In this document: positions 47,175 through 56,870 of the stretch, piece after piece
Layout: each line of letters starts with the position of its first letter
Numbering within the stretch: the first letter of the stretch is position 1
Source of the DNA: Shouchella rhizosphaerae
GTDB lineage: Bacteria > Bacillota > Bacilli > Bacillales > Bacillaceae_D
DNA length: 64,000 nucleotides
Direction of reading: 5' to 3'
NCBI RefSeq assembly: GCF_900142675.1
Contig: NZ_FRBS01000001.1
Span: 310,001 to 374,000 of the forward strand
Translations under genes and position numbers: made by a program
Notes under the pieces: model-generated
What the model saw: only the letters and a program-made list of their open reading frames with translations
Databases searched by the model: none
What the model was told of the DNA's origin: nothing

Positions 47175-48101
47175 TCATCCTTTTGCCACATGTTCGACAA
47201 ACTGGGCAAATTTAGCTGTGAAAGGGAGGACAAGGAGTGAGCAAGCAATATTGTACAACGTACTTGCATGGGCCAATTGGACGCTAGCCGTTTTTGCAAG
47301 CAAATAGGACACATCGGCCAAGTAAGGGATCAAAGCATAAAACAAAACCGCCCCCAATAAGTTGAGCCAAATGTGGGCATGGGCTACAAGCCTAGCCGTG
47401 TGCCCTGCGCCGATGCTTGCAATGTATGCGGTTAAGCAAGTGCCGATATTGGCGCCGAGCATAATAGCGATTCCAGATTCCATTGAAAGTCCTTGATCTT
47501 GGATAAAGCCCATTGCCATGCCGATGGTAGCTGTACTGGACTGAATGATGGTCGTCACAATAGCACCGACTCCGATGCCTGTTAAGTGGCTGTCGTTTGT
47601 CCATTGAAAAAAGTGATGAGTGACAGGGAAAGAGGCGAGTGGATCTGCCAATGATTCTAGCCCTGTCATCGCTAAAAAAATGCAGCCAATTCCAAATGAA
47701 ACACATCCTGCTGTGTAGGAGGCCGCACTTTTGAACATAAGCAAAACGAGCCCGAATAGCAGCAGCGGCACTGCCAGGTCGGATAGTTGGAAGGCAACCA
47801 GTTCTAATGTAAAGCAAGAGCCGATATTTGTCCCTAAAATGACACCGATCGTTTGCCTGAATGAAATGATGCCAGCAGCAACAAGCCCAACTAAAAGCAC
47901 CATTACAACAGAACTTGACTGAAAAAGCGCTGTGATAAGTGTACCTGCAATCAGCCCTTTCCAAGGGGAGTCAGTCGCTTTCAACAAAAGCGTTTGGACT
48001 TTTTCTACCCCTATCTGTAATAATCCGGCTCGCAAGATGAACATGCCGAACAGAAAAAGCGTAATAAATACAGCCATGACTGTAAACAGTTCTTTTCCCA
48101 T
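47175..48101 (-). CDS. yqeW: Na/Pi cotransporter family protein YqeW
   Basis: A 308-residue membrane protein with the duplicated NptA-type core: QSSSVVMVLLVG with GTNIGSCFTLELVA, and QSSTATIGMAMG with GANIGTCLTAYIAS. These QSS repeats define the Na/phosphate symporter family. It lacks the C-terminal PhoU-like domain of some relatives. It is divergent from rpsU, the same neighbourhood as B. subtilis yqeW. Confidence 0.92.
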   Translation of the reverse strand: MGKELFTVMAVFITLFLFGMFILRAGLLQIGVEKVQTLLLKATDSPWKGLIAGTLITALFQSSSVVMVLLVGLVAAGIISFRQTIGVILGTNIGSCFTLELVAFQLSDLAVPLLLFGLVLLMFKSAASYTAGCVSFGIGCIFLAMTGLESLADPLASFPVTHHFFQWTNDSHLTGIGVGAIVTTIIQSSTATIGMAMGFIQDQGLSMESGIAIMLGANIGTCLTAYIASIGAGHTARLVAHAHIWLNLLGAVLFYALIPYLADVSYLLAKTASVQLAHASTLYNIACSLLVLPFTAKFAQFVEHVAKG

Positions 48102-48196
48102 GCAACCACCTCGTCCTTACACTATATGGACAAGTGAAAATAACATGACAGCAACTTTTGCTGGGATAGGCGAAAGCGGAAGTTTGCGGATTGCAG

Positions 48197-48226
48197 TTGA
48201 CTTAAAAAGAGCCACTGTATTATAAT
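48197..48226 (+). promoter_or_regulatory. Sigma-A promoter of rpsU
   Basis: TTGACT (48197-48202) and TATAAT (48221-48226) are spaced by 18 bp, about 60 bases upstream of the S21 start. Confidence 0.75.
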
Positions 48227-48288
48227 GTTAAGCAGACGTGCTTTATGTACGTGTTGAGTTTGGTTGTTTTCGGAGGGAGGGAAATAAA

Positions 48289-48462
48289 ATGGCAGAAACT
48301 CGTGTTCGCAAAAACGAATCGATTGATGCTGCACTTCGTCGCTTTAAGAGATCACTCTCTAAAGAAGGAACGTTAGCTGAGGTAAGAAAACGCAAGCACT
48401 TTGAAAAGCCAAGTGTAAAACGTAAAAAGAAATCTGAAGCGGCTCGTAAACGCAAGTTCTAA
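48289..48462 (+). CDS. rpsU: 30S ribosomal protein S21
   Basis: A 57-residue basic protein, [19 protein letters not shown] through to the Arg/Lys-rich tail [10 protein letters not shown]. The start ATG 48289 has CGGAGGGAGG. It is followed by yqeY, the conserved arrangement. Confidence 0.97.
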   Translation: MAETRVRKNESIDAALRRFKRSLSKEGTLAEVRKRKHFEKPSVKRKKKSEAARKRKF

Positions 48463-48483
48463 TTTTTGAGAGGGTGGTTTCCC

Positions 48484-48942
48484 TTGGATCTTCTTGAGAG
48501 GTTAAACCTAGATATGAAGACTGCGATGAAGAATAGAGATAAAGACAGGCTTTCTGTCATCCGTATGGTGAAGTCCTCATTGCAAAACGAGCAAATTAAG
48601 CTTGGGCGCGATTTGGCTGAAAGCGAGAGCTTAGCTGTTCTTAGCCGGGAAGTCAAACAGCGTAAAGAATCCCTCCATGAATTTCAACAAGCGAATCGTG
48701 AAGATCTAGTAAAAAAGCAGGAAGCGGAGCTATCCGTGCTGAACGAATATATGCCTGCGCAATTGTCAGACGATGAATTAGAAGCAATTGTAAAAGAGAC
48801 AATTGCACAAACAAATGCTACCTCAAAAGCTGATATGGGGAAAGTCATGGGCGCAATCATGCCAAAAGTAAAAGGCAAAGCCGATGGTGCCCTCGTTAAT
48901 CGCCTGGTTATCAAGCATTTAACGAATGAATCGAACCAATAA
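48484..48942 (+). CDS. yqeY: GatB/YqeY domain protein
   Basis: A 152-residue helical protein. The N-terminal domain begins [18 protein letters not shown] and has the conserved [18 protein letters not shown]; the C-terminal YqeY domain resembles the tRNA-binding tail of GatB ([20 protein letters not shown]). I chose TTG 48484 because AGAGGGTGG lies 7 bases upstream and the length then matches relatives. Co-transcribed with rpsU; the function is not firmly known. Confidence 0.93.
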   Translation: MDLLERLNLDMKTAMKNRDKDRLSVIRMVKSSLQNEQIKLGRDLAESESLAVLSREVKQRKESLHEFQQANREDLVKKQEAELSVLNEYMPAQLSDDELEAIVKETIAQTNATSKADMGKVMGAIMPKVKGKADGALVNRLVIKHLTNESNQ

Positions 48943-48970
48943 AACCTCTGCTGTTAAGCAGAGGTTTTTT
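48943..48970 (+). terminator. Terminator after yqeY
   Basis: The 10-bp stem AACCTCTGCT with AGCAGAGGTT has a GTTA loop and is followed by TTTTTT, directly at the yqeY stop. Confidence 0.92.
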
Positions 48971-49036
48971 ACTATCCTAATAATAGAATTGTTTGGTTTT
49001 CTCATGATGGCGTGATACACTTTTTTATGAAGGAAC

Positions 49037-49063
49037 TGAAACCTTTAGGCGAATGGAATCGTA
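49037..49063 (+). promoter_or_regulatory. Sigma-W type promoter of nfeD-floA operon
   Basis: TGAAAC (49037-49042) and CGTA (49060-49063) are spaced by 17 bp, matching the sigma-W extracytoplasmic-function consensus. The orthologous yqeZ-yqfA-yqfB operon of B. subtilis belongs to the sigma-W cell-envelope stress regulon, which supports the call. Confidence 0.85.
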
Positions 49064-49100
49064 CATAAAGTAATACCTGGAAAAGGAGGAGGATAGACGA

Positions 49101-50465
49101 GTGGGCAAGTGGATGAAATTCGCCTTAGTGTCCTGGCTGCTGGCGTGTGTGCTTTTGCCGTTTCAGGTGCTTGCCAACCAAGCCGACTCAAAGAACGCGT
49201 CCATTTATGTAATTCCGATTGAACAAACGGTCGAACGGGGCCTTGAAGCCTTTCTTGAGCGCTCATTTTCAGAGGCTGAAGAAAACGGGGCGGACCATAT
49301 CATTCTGAATATTAACACCCCAGGAGGCGCTGTCGACGCAGCTGGCCATATCGCCAATATTATTAATAGCACTGATATTCCTGTTACTGCCTTTATCAAT
49401 AGTGAAGCCATTTCAGCAGGCGCTTATATTGCTTTAAATGCAGATGAAATCATCATGGTACCGAATGGCCAAATTGGGTCTGCTGGCGTGATTGATGGGG
49501 CTGGCAATGCAGCAGAAGAGAAAACCCAGTCTCTTTGGATCAGCCGCATGAAGACTGCCGCTAGTGAACATGGCCCTGAAGGCGGGCGGAATCCTGATTA
49601 TGCCGAGGCGATGGCAAATGCTGAATTTGATGTAGAAGGGTTCCCTTCCGGTTATCTGACGCTAAACGCCAAACAGGCATATGAAGTTGGCTATGCTGAA
49701 GCCATTAAGGATGATTTAGCAGGTGTACTTGATTATTTGGGCTACGATGAAGAGGAAGTCCATGTGACAGAAGCGAATGTGAGCATTGCTGAACAGATTG
49801 CTAGGTTTGTGACGAATCCAATTGTCATTCCGATCTTGCTTTCGATTGGCAGTTTAGGCTTAATTATGGAACTGTATTCGCCAGGGTTTGGCATTCCTGG
49901 CACTATGGGGATTAGCGCACTGCTACTGTTCTTTTTTGGCCACATGGTTGCCGGTTTTGCTGGCTGGGAGTCCCTCATTTTAGTTGTTATCGGAGCAGTG
50001 CTACTTGGTGTGGAATTTATGGCGCCAGGGTTCGGCATATTTGGCCTTCTAGGAATTGGTTTAATTGTCGGCGGATTCTTTATGGCCTCTTTTTCGACGA
50101 CGGTCATGGTTTTTTCAGTCGGCATTGCCTTGTTTGTGTCTATAGTGGCGGTCATTGTCTTGTTCGTATTCTTTGGGGACAAAGGACCTTGGAAAAAGCT
50201 TGTCTTATCCGCCCAAACGACAGCAGCAGAAGGGTATCTCTCTGCAGAAACGAACAAAGCACTTATTGGAATGGAAGGCAAAGCGCTCAGCGTCCTTCGA
50301 CCAGCTGGCATTGCTCTAATTGGAGACGAGCGGCTTGACGTGGTTTCTGAAGGGGGCTATATTGAGAAAGGCAGTTCACTTAAAGTGATTCATGTATCCG
50401 GTGCCCGTGTTGTTGTGCGGAAAGTAGAGCCGGTACAGTCATTAAAGAAGGAGGAGACAGACTAG
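49101..50465 (+). CDS. yqeZ: NfeD family membrane protein (ClpP-like serine protease type)
   Basis: A 454-residue protein. A signal-like N-terminal span is followed by a ClpP/crotonase-fold domain (NINTPGGAVDAAGHIANII and a possible catalytic Ser in NSEAISAGAYIAL). Several membrane spans come next, and then a C-terminal OB-fold NfeD domain. It is the long NfeD1b type. NfeD proteins partner with flotillins, and floA follows directly. The GTG start has AAAAGGAGGAGG. Confidence 0.92.
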   Translation: MGKWMKFALVSWLLACVLLPFQVLANQADSKNASIYVIPIEQTVERGLEAFLERSFSEAEENGADHIILNINTPGGAVDAAGHIANIINSTDIPVTAFINSEAISAGAYIALNADEIIMVPNGQIGSAGVIDGAGNAAEEKTQSLWISRMKTAASEHGPEGGRNPDYAEAMANAEFDVEGFPSGYLTLNAKQAYEVGYAEAIKDDLAGVLDYLGYDEEEVHVTEANVSIAEQIARFVTNPIVIPILLSIGSLGLIMELYSPGFGIPGTMGISALLLFFFGHMVAGFAGWESLILVVIGAVLLGVEFMAPGFGIFGLLGIGLIVGGFFMASFSTTVMVFSVGIALFVSIVAVIVLFVFFGDKGPWKKLVLSAQTTAAEGYLSAETNKALIGMEGKALSVLRPAGIALIGDERLDVVSEGGYIEKGSSLKVIHVSGARVVVRKVEPVQSLKKEETD

Positions 50466-51491
50466 ATGATGAACGATTCAACGATTTTCGTTTTGATTGC
50501 CATTGCACTTGCAATCATTTTAATTGCGATCTTGTTTACGTTTGTGCCAGTCGCACTGTGGATATCCGCCATTGCGGCAGGAGTGAAAATCGGTATTTTT
50601 GAACTTGTAGGGATGAGGCTTCGTCGGGTTGTGCCAGCGCGTGTCGTAAACCCGCTCATTAAAGCAGTGAAAGCGGGCCTTGATTTGGATACATCCCGAT
50701 TGGAAGGGCACTATTTGGCAGGGGGGAACGTCGACCGTGTCGTTAATGCCTTGATTGCAGCCCAGCGTGCCAATATTGATTTAAGTTTTGAACGTGCAGC
50801 AGCAATTGACCTTGCTGGACGTGACGTTCTTGAAGCTGTGCAAATGAGTGTAAACCCGAAAGTCATTGAAACGCCGTTTATTGCCGGTGTAGCAATGGAT
50901 GGAATTGAAGTGAAAGCGAAAGCGAGAATCACTGTTCGTGCCAACATTGATCGCCTCGTCGGTGGCGCCGGTGAAGATACGGTTATTGCCCGTGTCGGCG
51001 AAGGCATTGTTTCAACGATCGGTTCACAAAACGATCATAAAAAAGTGCTTGAAAATCCTGACATGATTTCTCAGACCGTTCTTTCAAAAGGGCTTGATTC
51101 AGGAACAGCTTTTGAAATCTTATCGATTGATATTGCGGATATTGATATCGGCAAAAACATCGGTGCAGAATTGCAAACAGACCAAGCGCAAGCAGACAAA
51201 AACATTGCTCAAGCGAAAGCAGAAGAGCGCCGTGCAATGGCTGTAGCGAAAGAGCAAGAAATGAAGGCCCGCGTCGAAGAAATGCGTGCGAAAGTGGTGG
51301 AAGCAGAGGCAGAAGTGCCAATGGCTCTTTCCGAAGCACTCCGTCAAGGCCATATGGGCGTCATGGATTATATGAATTACCAAAATGTAATGGCGGATAC
51401 GGATATGAGAGATTCGATCAGCAAAGCATCTGGAACGAAAGAGGAACAGCATTCGAAAAATGACCCTCGCAACCGCAACGTCGACAAATAA
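50466..51491 (+). CDS. floA: Flotillin-like protein FloA
   Basis: A 341-residue SPFH-like membrane scaffold that organises functional membrane microdomains. An N-terminal hydrophobic hairpin (about residues 5-40) is followed by the PHB-type domain ([17 protein letters not shown]) and a helical region rich in A, E and K ([19 protein letters not shown]). ATG 50466 follows AAGGAGGAG, right at the nfeD stop. Confidence 0.95.
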
Positions 51492-51507
51492 ACAGGAGGG
51501 GAATTGA

Positions 51508-52062
51508 ATGTCCGGTTTATTTGATTTTCTGTTTGCCAATCCGTTCCTTGTGATTATACTTGTTGGTGGACTGGTCAGCCTTTTCTCGCGAATCGGTCAG
51601 GCGACTCAACAACAGAACAATAGAGGCGAAGAATCAGAACAGCCTCCTGTCGAACAACGGCCGCAACGAGAACCGGTACAAACGCAGCCTCGCGTCGATC
51701 ATAGACAGCCGAAGCAGCAGGAAATACGCTGGGAAGACTATTTTCCGCAAGAATCTGCTCCGCCTGCTCAACCAAAACCAGACATTCAACCTGCACGTGT
51801 TGAAGCAAGTGAGCGCGCCCTGGAGAAAACAGAAAAACTCCAGGAGCGCAGACGCCAATTGCAAGAACGTGTCAACAGGTTTAAAGAGGCTGAACAGGAT
51901 TTAGCTTCTAAAAAAAGGGACGAGGCGAATGCTGGTGATCCCCTTGATTTAAATCTGTCTCATCTTTCTGGTAAGGAAGCGATGAAAGCAGTTGTTTTGG
52001 CGGAAATTTTAGGCCCGCCTAAAGGAAGGAAATTGGCAAAATACCCTCGTAGACAGTATTAA
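51508..52062 (+). CDS. Hypothetical membrane protein of the flotillin operon
   Basis: I do not recognise a named domain in this 184-residue protein. It has one N-terminal membrane span (LFANPFLVIILVGGLVSLF), then a disordered linker rich in Q, P and E (about residues 30-95). A predicted coiled coil follows (ERALEKTEKLQERRRQLQ), and the conserved-looking end has LSGKEAMKAVVLAEILGPPKG. It starts 16 bases after floA with AGGAGGGG, so it is almost certainly co-transcribed. It occupies the position of the shorter B. subtilis yqfB. A FloA- or NfeD-associated role is inference from context. Confidence 0.85.
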   Translation: MSGLFDFLFANPFLVIILVGGLVSLFSRIGQATQQQNNRGEESEQPPVEQRPQREPVQTQPRVDHRQPKQQEIRWEDYFPQESAPPAQPKPDIQPARVEASERALEKTEKLQERRRQLQERVNRFKEAEQDLASKKRDEANAGDPLDLNLSHLSGKEAMKAVVLAEILGPPKGRKLAKYPRRQY

Positions 52063-52108
52063 TAAACAGCATTTCAGCTTGATATTGTCGACTTTGTCGG
52101 CAACCTCG

Positions 52109-52138
52109 CCGCAGCCCCCTATAGGGCTGCGGTTTTTT
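52109..52138 (+). terminator. Terminator of the flotillin operon
   Basis: The 9-bp stem CCGCAGCCC with GGGCTGCGG and a short loop is followed by TTTTTT. Confidence 0.92.
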
Positions 52139-52190
52139 GTGCTATTTCCCTTCATTGATTCATAGACTCGTTAGGAGAGGGGGCTGCCAA

Positions 52191-52484
52191 ATGAAAAAGA
52201 TGACGAGCCGAATGAAAAACTGGATTGCCCATCACATGCAGCTTCCTGCTGATGTCCTCATGGATTTGCCGCGAATCACAATGATCGGCCAGCTGCATAT
52301 CTACATTGAAAACCATCAAGGTGTACTCCGTTTTTCGAACCAGGAGCTTCGCCTTCTTTTAAAGCAAGGTCAGTTGCTAATAAAAGGAGATGGGTTTGTA
52401 TTAAAAACGATTTTGCCCGAAGAGTTATTGTTGGAAGGGCGGATCGATGAAGTGCTGTTCATTGATGACAAAAAGAACCGTTAA
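52191..52484 (+). CDS. yqfC: Sporulation protein YqfC
   Basis: A 97-residue YabP/YqfC-family protein expressed under sigma-E in B. subtilis. The family core is LMDLPRITMIGQLHIYIENH, with the C-terminal LLEGRIDEVLF. Its molecular role is unknown. ATG 52191 has AGGAGAGGGGG upstream; an in-frame ATG 52200 is an alternative. A loosely matched sigma-E-like -10 (CATAGACT) sits near 52161. Confidence 0.9.
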   Translation: MKKMTSRMKNWIAHHMQLPADVLMDLPRITMIGQLHIYIENHQGVLRFSNQELRLLLKQGQLLIKGDGFVLKTILPEELLLEGRIDEVLFIDDKKNR

Positions 52485-52502
52485 GAAAGGAGCCAGACGG
52501 AG

Positions 52503-53690
52503 ATGCGAAATGATTTCCTTAAATCATTTATTGGGTCTGTTACGGTAGAAGTGGCTGGCCAATATCCAGAAAGGCTACTGAATGCATGCCTAAAGAACAA
52601 CATCCATGTCTGGAATGTCCGGCATGGAGGCAATGACAACATTCAGTTTGATGTAGCGTTGAACGATATTGCAAAAATCCGTGTTCTCTTTCGGCATTCT
52701 GGATGTAAGACAACCTTTACAAAACGATCTGGTTTGCCTTTTTTTATGAAAAAAGTAAAAATCCGCGCCGGGTTTGCCATTGGGATGGTGGCCTTTTTCA
52801 TGCTCATGTTGTTTTCGTCGAGCATGGTATGGGGGATTCACATTAAAGGAGCGTCCCCCCACGTCGAACAAGAGCTGAGGGAAGTGATCGACGAAATTGG
52901 CATTAAACGAGGCGCTTTTCAGTTTAAATTACCCCAACCCGACGAAGTGCAACGCATTGTAACGGAGTATATCGATGAGGCCACATGGATTGGAGTGCGC
53001 AAAAAAGGGACGACCTTTGAATTTGAGGTAGTCGAGCAAGTACGCCAAGAAGCGCCTGAGTTGTTGAGTCCCCGTCATCTTGTTGCCGCAAAGAAAGCGG
53101 TCATCCATAAAATGTTTGTTGAAGATGGCAAAGCGGTGAAAAAAACCAATGATTTTGTAGAAGAAGGCGAATTGCTTGTATCCGGATTTATTGGCGCTGA
53201 AGGAAAAGAACAGACTGTAGCGGCAAAAGCATCGGTAATCGGTGAAATATGGTATACTTCTTCTGTAACTGTTCCACTCGAAAACACATTTGCTTCTTTG
53301 ACAGGCGAGCAACAAAGCAAGCGTATGCTTGTATTAGGGGACATAGAGATTCCTTTTTGGAACATAAAAGAACCGGATTATGAGACGTATGAGACGTTTG
53401 AACAGAAGACGGAGTGGTCTTTGTTTGGCTATCGTTTGCCGATTCAGTTCCGTACGATCGATCAGCGTGAAACTTTGGAATTTACTCGCACGTATACAAA
53501 AGAGGAAGCTGTTGCAGTCGCGAAAGAGGAAGCGCGCCGGGAGTTAAGAGAGAAAATTCCAGAAGATGCGGAAATCATGTCTGAACATGTTTTGCAAGAA
53601 GCGGTCGAAAATGATAAAGTTTCTTTAATGATTCATTACCAAGTTCTAGAAGAAATTGCACGTGAAAAACCAATTATCCAAGGAGACTGA
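52503..53690 (+). CDS. yqfD: Sporulation protein YqfD
   Basis: A 395-residue membrane protein of the sporulation YqfD family (related to stage IV sporulation protein). One span lies near residues 95-112, followed by a POTRA-like region (WGIHIKGASPHVEQELREV) and a large extracytoplasmic part. It is paired with yqfC as in other spore formers. ATG 52503 has AAAGGAG. Confidence 0.92.
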   Translation: MRNDFLKSFIGSVTVEVAGQYPERLLNACLKNNIHVWNVRHGGNDNIQFDVALNDIAKIRVLFRHSGCKTTFTKRSGLPFFMKKVKIRAGFAIGMVAFFMLMLFSSSMVWGIHIKGASPHVEQELREVIDEIGIKRGAFQFKLPQPDEVQRIVTEYIDEATWIGVRKKGTTFEFEVVEQVRQEAPELLSPRHLVAAKKAVIHKMFVEDGKAVKKTNDFVEEGELLVSGFIGAEGKEQTVAAKASVIGEIWYTSSVTVPLENTFASLTGEQQSKRMLVLGDIEIPFWNIKEPDYETYETFEQKTEWSLFGYRLPIQFRTIDQRETLEFTRTYTKEEAVAVAKEEARRELREKIPEDAEIMSEHVLQEAVENDKVSLMIHYQVLEEIAREKPIIQGD

Positions 53691-53695
53691 GGCGA

Positions 53696-54661
53696 TTGTC
53701 TGAAACATCTTTAATCCAGCTAGGCGCAAAAGACGCTCGTATTACACAAGCGCTATACGGGCCAAATGACCAGCATTTGAAACGATTGGAGGAAGAGTTG
53801 TCGATCCAACTTGTTACAAGAGGCGAAGCAATATTAGCGATTGGTGAAGCAAGTGAAATCGAGCGTGCCGCCAATGTCCTTCAAGCGCTTGAACAAGTGG
53901 TGGAACGGCAACAGCAAATAAGTGAGCGTGATGTCTTGTATGCTGTACAGCTAGAAGCGGCTGGCAAGCTGGAGGAACTTCATGATTTATACGACGAAAA
54001 TATTGCAACGACTGTAAAAGGGAAAAATATCCGCGCAAAATCACTTGGCCAAAGGCACTATGTATCGACGATTAAAAAGCATGACATGGTTTTTGGTGTC
54101 GGCCCAGCGGGGACGGGCAAAACCTATTTAGCTGTCGTCATGGCTGTTGCTGCCTTAAAAGAGGGCCATGTGCAACGAATTGTTTTGACTAGGCCTGCTG
54201 TTGAAGCCGGAGAGAGCCTTGGTTTCTTGCCAGGGGATTTGAAAGAAAAAGTGGACCCTTACTTGCGTCCCATTTATGACGCACTCCATGAAGTTTTAGG
54301 CGTGGAGCATACAGCAAGGTTAATGGAAAGAGGGACGATCGAGGTTGCGCCGCTTGCCTATATGCGAGGGCGTACACTGGATGATGCATTCGTCATTTTG
54401 GACGAGGCCCAAAACACAACCGAAGAGCAAATAAAAATGTTTGTTACTCGGTTAGGTTTTGGTTCGAAAATGGTTATAAACGGGGACTTGACACAAGTGG
54501 ACTTGCCAAAAGGCAAGCGGTCTGGCTTACAAGCAGCATTGGCAAAGCTGAAAACCGTGAAAGGCATCGGTTTCGTTTACTTGCAAGCAAGCGACGTGGT
54601 CAGGCATTTGCTTGTCCAACGAATCCTTGAGGCGTATGAACATACAGAAAACGAGCAGTAA
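53696..54661 (+). CDS. phoH: PhoH-like ATPase
   Basis: A 321-residue cytoplasmic ATPase. The N-terminal KH-like region precedes the Walker A VGPAGTGKTYLAV and Walker B VILDEAQNTT; the family motif LTRPAVEAGESLGFLPGDL is complete. A role in RNA metabolism with YbeY is proposed for the family. The start is TTG 53696 after GGAGACTGAGG. Confidence 0.94.
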   Translation: MSETSLIQLGAKDARITQALYGPNDQHLKRLEEELSIQLVTRGEAILAIGEASEIERAANVLQALEQVVERQQQISERDVLYAVQLEAAGKLEELHDLYDENIATTVKGKNIRAKSLGQRHYVSTIKKHDMVFGVGPAGTGKTYLAVVMAVAALKEGHVQRIVLTRPAVEAGESLGFLPGDLKEKVDPYLRPIYDALHEVLGVEHTARLMERGTIEVAPLAYMRGRTLDDAFVILDEAQNTTEEQIKMFVTRLGFGSKMVINGDLTQVDLPKGKRSGLQAALAKLKTVKGIGFVYLQASDVVRHLLVQRILEAYEHTENEQ

Positions 54662-54698
54662 CCAAAACGTTTTTGGGTAGAAAGCGAGGTGACCAGCT

Positions 54699-56870
54699 AT
54701 GGCTGCAGACAAACGTAAAGCGCCTTCCACTCGTGCATGGTGGCGAAAAATAAAACACCAACCTTATATTCGTGTAACCATTCTTGCAATACTAGGCGTT
54801 CTGATTTATGTATCGATGTTAGACAACGTCATACCAGAGCGGCTAAACGTAAATTTGTCCGAGCCAGCGGAGCAAGATATTCGTGCACCTATGACGGTAG
54901 TGGACCAAGCGGCAACGGAGCAGCGAAGGACAGAAGCGATCGCCAGCATTGATTCCCAAATGAAGCACAATACAAAATACGAAGAAGACAGAGTTCAGCA
55001 AGTCAATGATATCTTTAGCGTAATTGGAAGTGTGAGGGGAGACTCAGCCGAGCTGGAAGGAGAGGAGGACAGCGATGACCAGGACGTGCCTCTTGAAGAT
55101 CAAGTTGAACGTGTGCGCGCTGATTTCTCTGATACCACAAATGCTGATTTGCAAGATGAAACGATCGTCGCCTTGCTTGAGGCTACGGATGCCCAATTTC
55201 AATTAGCCCTTGACACCTCGGTAAATACAGTTCATGAAACCATGAGCCAACAAATTCGCGTTGGCGATTTGCAGGAGGTAAAACAAGAAGCGCGAGACCA
55301 AATTGATAGCATTTCGACGCTCGTTTCTGATGTGCGCCATGCTGTCGCTGAAATTGTTGACATGGCAATTGTGTTCAATGTTACATATGATGCTGAAGCA
55401 ACACAACGATTAAGGCAGGAAACATCTGAAGCGATCGAGCCTGTTCTCATTCGCGAGGGGGAGCTAATTGTAAAACAAGGGGACATCGTTAACCATCAAG
55501 TTTACGAACAGCTCCGCCTTGTCGGCTTGCTTGATGATTCTTTAATCATTTATCCATACATAGGGCTAGCCCTATTTGTTTGCATTTTGATCGCGGTTTT
55601 AGCCTATTTTTTAAACGATTCGCAAACGACCGTTGCCACTGACAACTCCCATTTGCTCATGTATGCGATCGTCTTTACCGTGATTGTGGCATTAATGAAA
55701 ACATCGAGTTACTTAGAGAGCCTATTGATGATAAACGGATTTGGGTTTGTTGTCCCAGCTGCAGCAGGAGCAATGCTCCTTACATTATTGTTGCAGCCAA
55801 AAATCGCGATTGTTTCTAGCTTTTTGTTTGCGATTATTGGCAGTGTTTATTACAATCACGATTCGACGAGCACATTTTCATTTACGTATGGCTTCTATAT
55901 ATTTATAAGCTGTTTAACGGCTACTTACTTTTTAAATAGCACGAACAAAGCTACGCGGATTTTGCGTGCCGGTCTGTTTGTTGCTTGCGCGAATATTATC
56001 ACGGTACTTGCGCTATTATTAATGAAAAGCATCCATTTAAATGTAATGGAGATTGGCTTGCATTTTTCAGCAGCATTTTTGTCTGCATTTGTAGCTGCAG
56101 TGCTGACAATTGGATTGTTGCCATTTATTGAAACAGCTTTTGGGATTTTATCAGTTACAAGGTTAATCGAACTCTCGAACCCGAACCATCCGCTTCTGCG
56201 GAAAATCTTGACTGAAGCTCCCGGGACATACCATCATAGTGTGGTTGTCGGCAATTTGGCTGAAGCCGCTTGCGAGGTGCTCGGGGAAAATGGGTTGTTA
56301 GCCCGTGTTGGCTCTTATTACCATGATCTCGGGAAAACACGGAGGCCCCACTTCTTTATTGAAAACCAACTTAAAGGCGAAAATCCACATGATAAAATTT
56401 CGCCCCAACTTAGCAAGACCATTATCATTTCCCATCCTTACGATGGGGCAGAATTGCTTAGGCAACATAAGATGCCTAAGGAGATTATTGACATTGCCGA
56501 ACAGCACCATGGCACAAGCTTGCTGAAGTTTTTTTACCACAAAGCAAATGAGGATGCGGAAAAACCTTTGCCAGAATCACAATTTCGCTATCCTGGGCCA
56601 AAACCGCAAACGAAAGTGACGTCAATTATTTCGATTGCGGACAGTGTAGAAGCAGCAGTTCGTTCTATGCAAAAACCGACCCCTGATAAAATTGAAAACT
56701 TGGTAGATAAAATTATTAAAGATAAACTGGAGGATGGGCAGTTTGATGAGTCCGATCTGACGCTAGCCGAATTAAACGCCATTAAAGTTTCCTTATGTGA
56801 AACGTTAAATGGCACATTCCATCAACGAATCGAGTATCCAGAAGAAAAGCCTAAAGGAGAAAAACCATGA
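54699..56870 (+). CDS. pgpH: 7TM-HD c-di-AMP phosphodiesterase PgpH
   Basis: A 723-residue membrane protein that degrades cyclic di-AMP to pApA. One N-terminal span, a large extracellular 7TMR-HDED domain (about residues 45-270), seven spans, then the cytoplasmic HD domain. The HD motif has GTYHHSVVVGNLAEA, SYYHDLGKTRRPHFF and IISHPYDGAEL. ATG 54699 has GCGAGGTGA. Confidence 0.94.
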   Translation: MAADKRKAPSTRAWWRKIKHQPYIRVTILAILGVLIYVSMLDNVIPERLNVNLSEPAEQDIRAPMTVVDQAATEQRRTEAIASIDSQMKHNTKYEEDRVQQVNDIFSVIGSVRGDSAELEGEEDSDDQDVPLEDQVERVRADFSDTTNADLQDETIVALLEATDAQFQLALDTSVNTVHETMSQQIRVGDLQEVKQEARDQIDSISTLVSDVRHAVAEIVDMAIVFNVTYDAEATQRLRQETSEAIEPVLIREGELIVKQGDIVNHQVYEQLRLVGLLDDSLIIYPYIGLALFVCILIAVLAYFLNDSQTTVATDNSHLLMYAIVFTVIVALMKTSSYLESLLMINGFGFVVPAAAGAMLLTLLLQPKIAIVSSFLFAIIGSVYYNHDSTSTFSFTYGFYIFISCLTATYFLNSTNKATRILRAGLFVACANIITVLALLLMKSIHLNVMEIGLHFSAAFLSAFVAAVLTIGLLPFIETAFGILSVTRLIELSNPNHPLLRKILTEAPGTYHHSVVVGNLAEAACEVLGENGLLARVGSYYHDLGKTRRPHFFIENQLKGENPHDKISPQLSKTIIISHPYDGAELLRQHKMPKEIIDIAEQHHGTSLLKFFYHKANEDAEKPLPESQFRYPGPKPQTKVTSIISIADSVEAAVRSMQKPTPDKIENLVDKIIKDKLEDGQFDESDLTLAELNAIKVSLCETLNGTFHQRIEYPEEKPKGEKP

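Noticed and set aside
47392-47964. 190-codon ORF antiparallel in frame to yqeW
   Set aside because: Same-strand alternate frame of the Na/Pi transporter, which has the clear QSS/GxNIG motifs; this frame has none.
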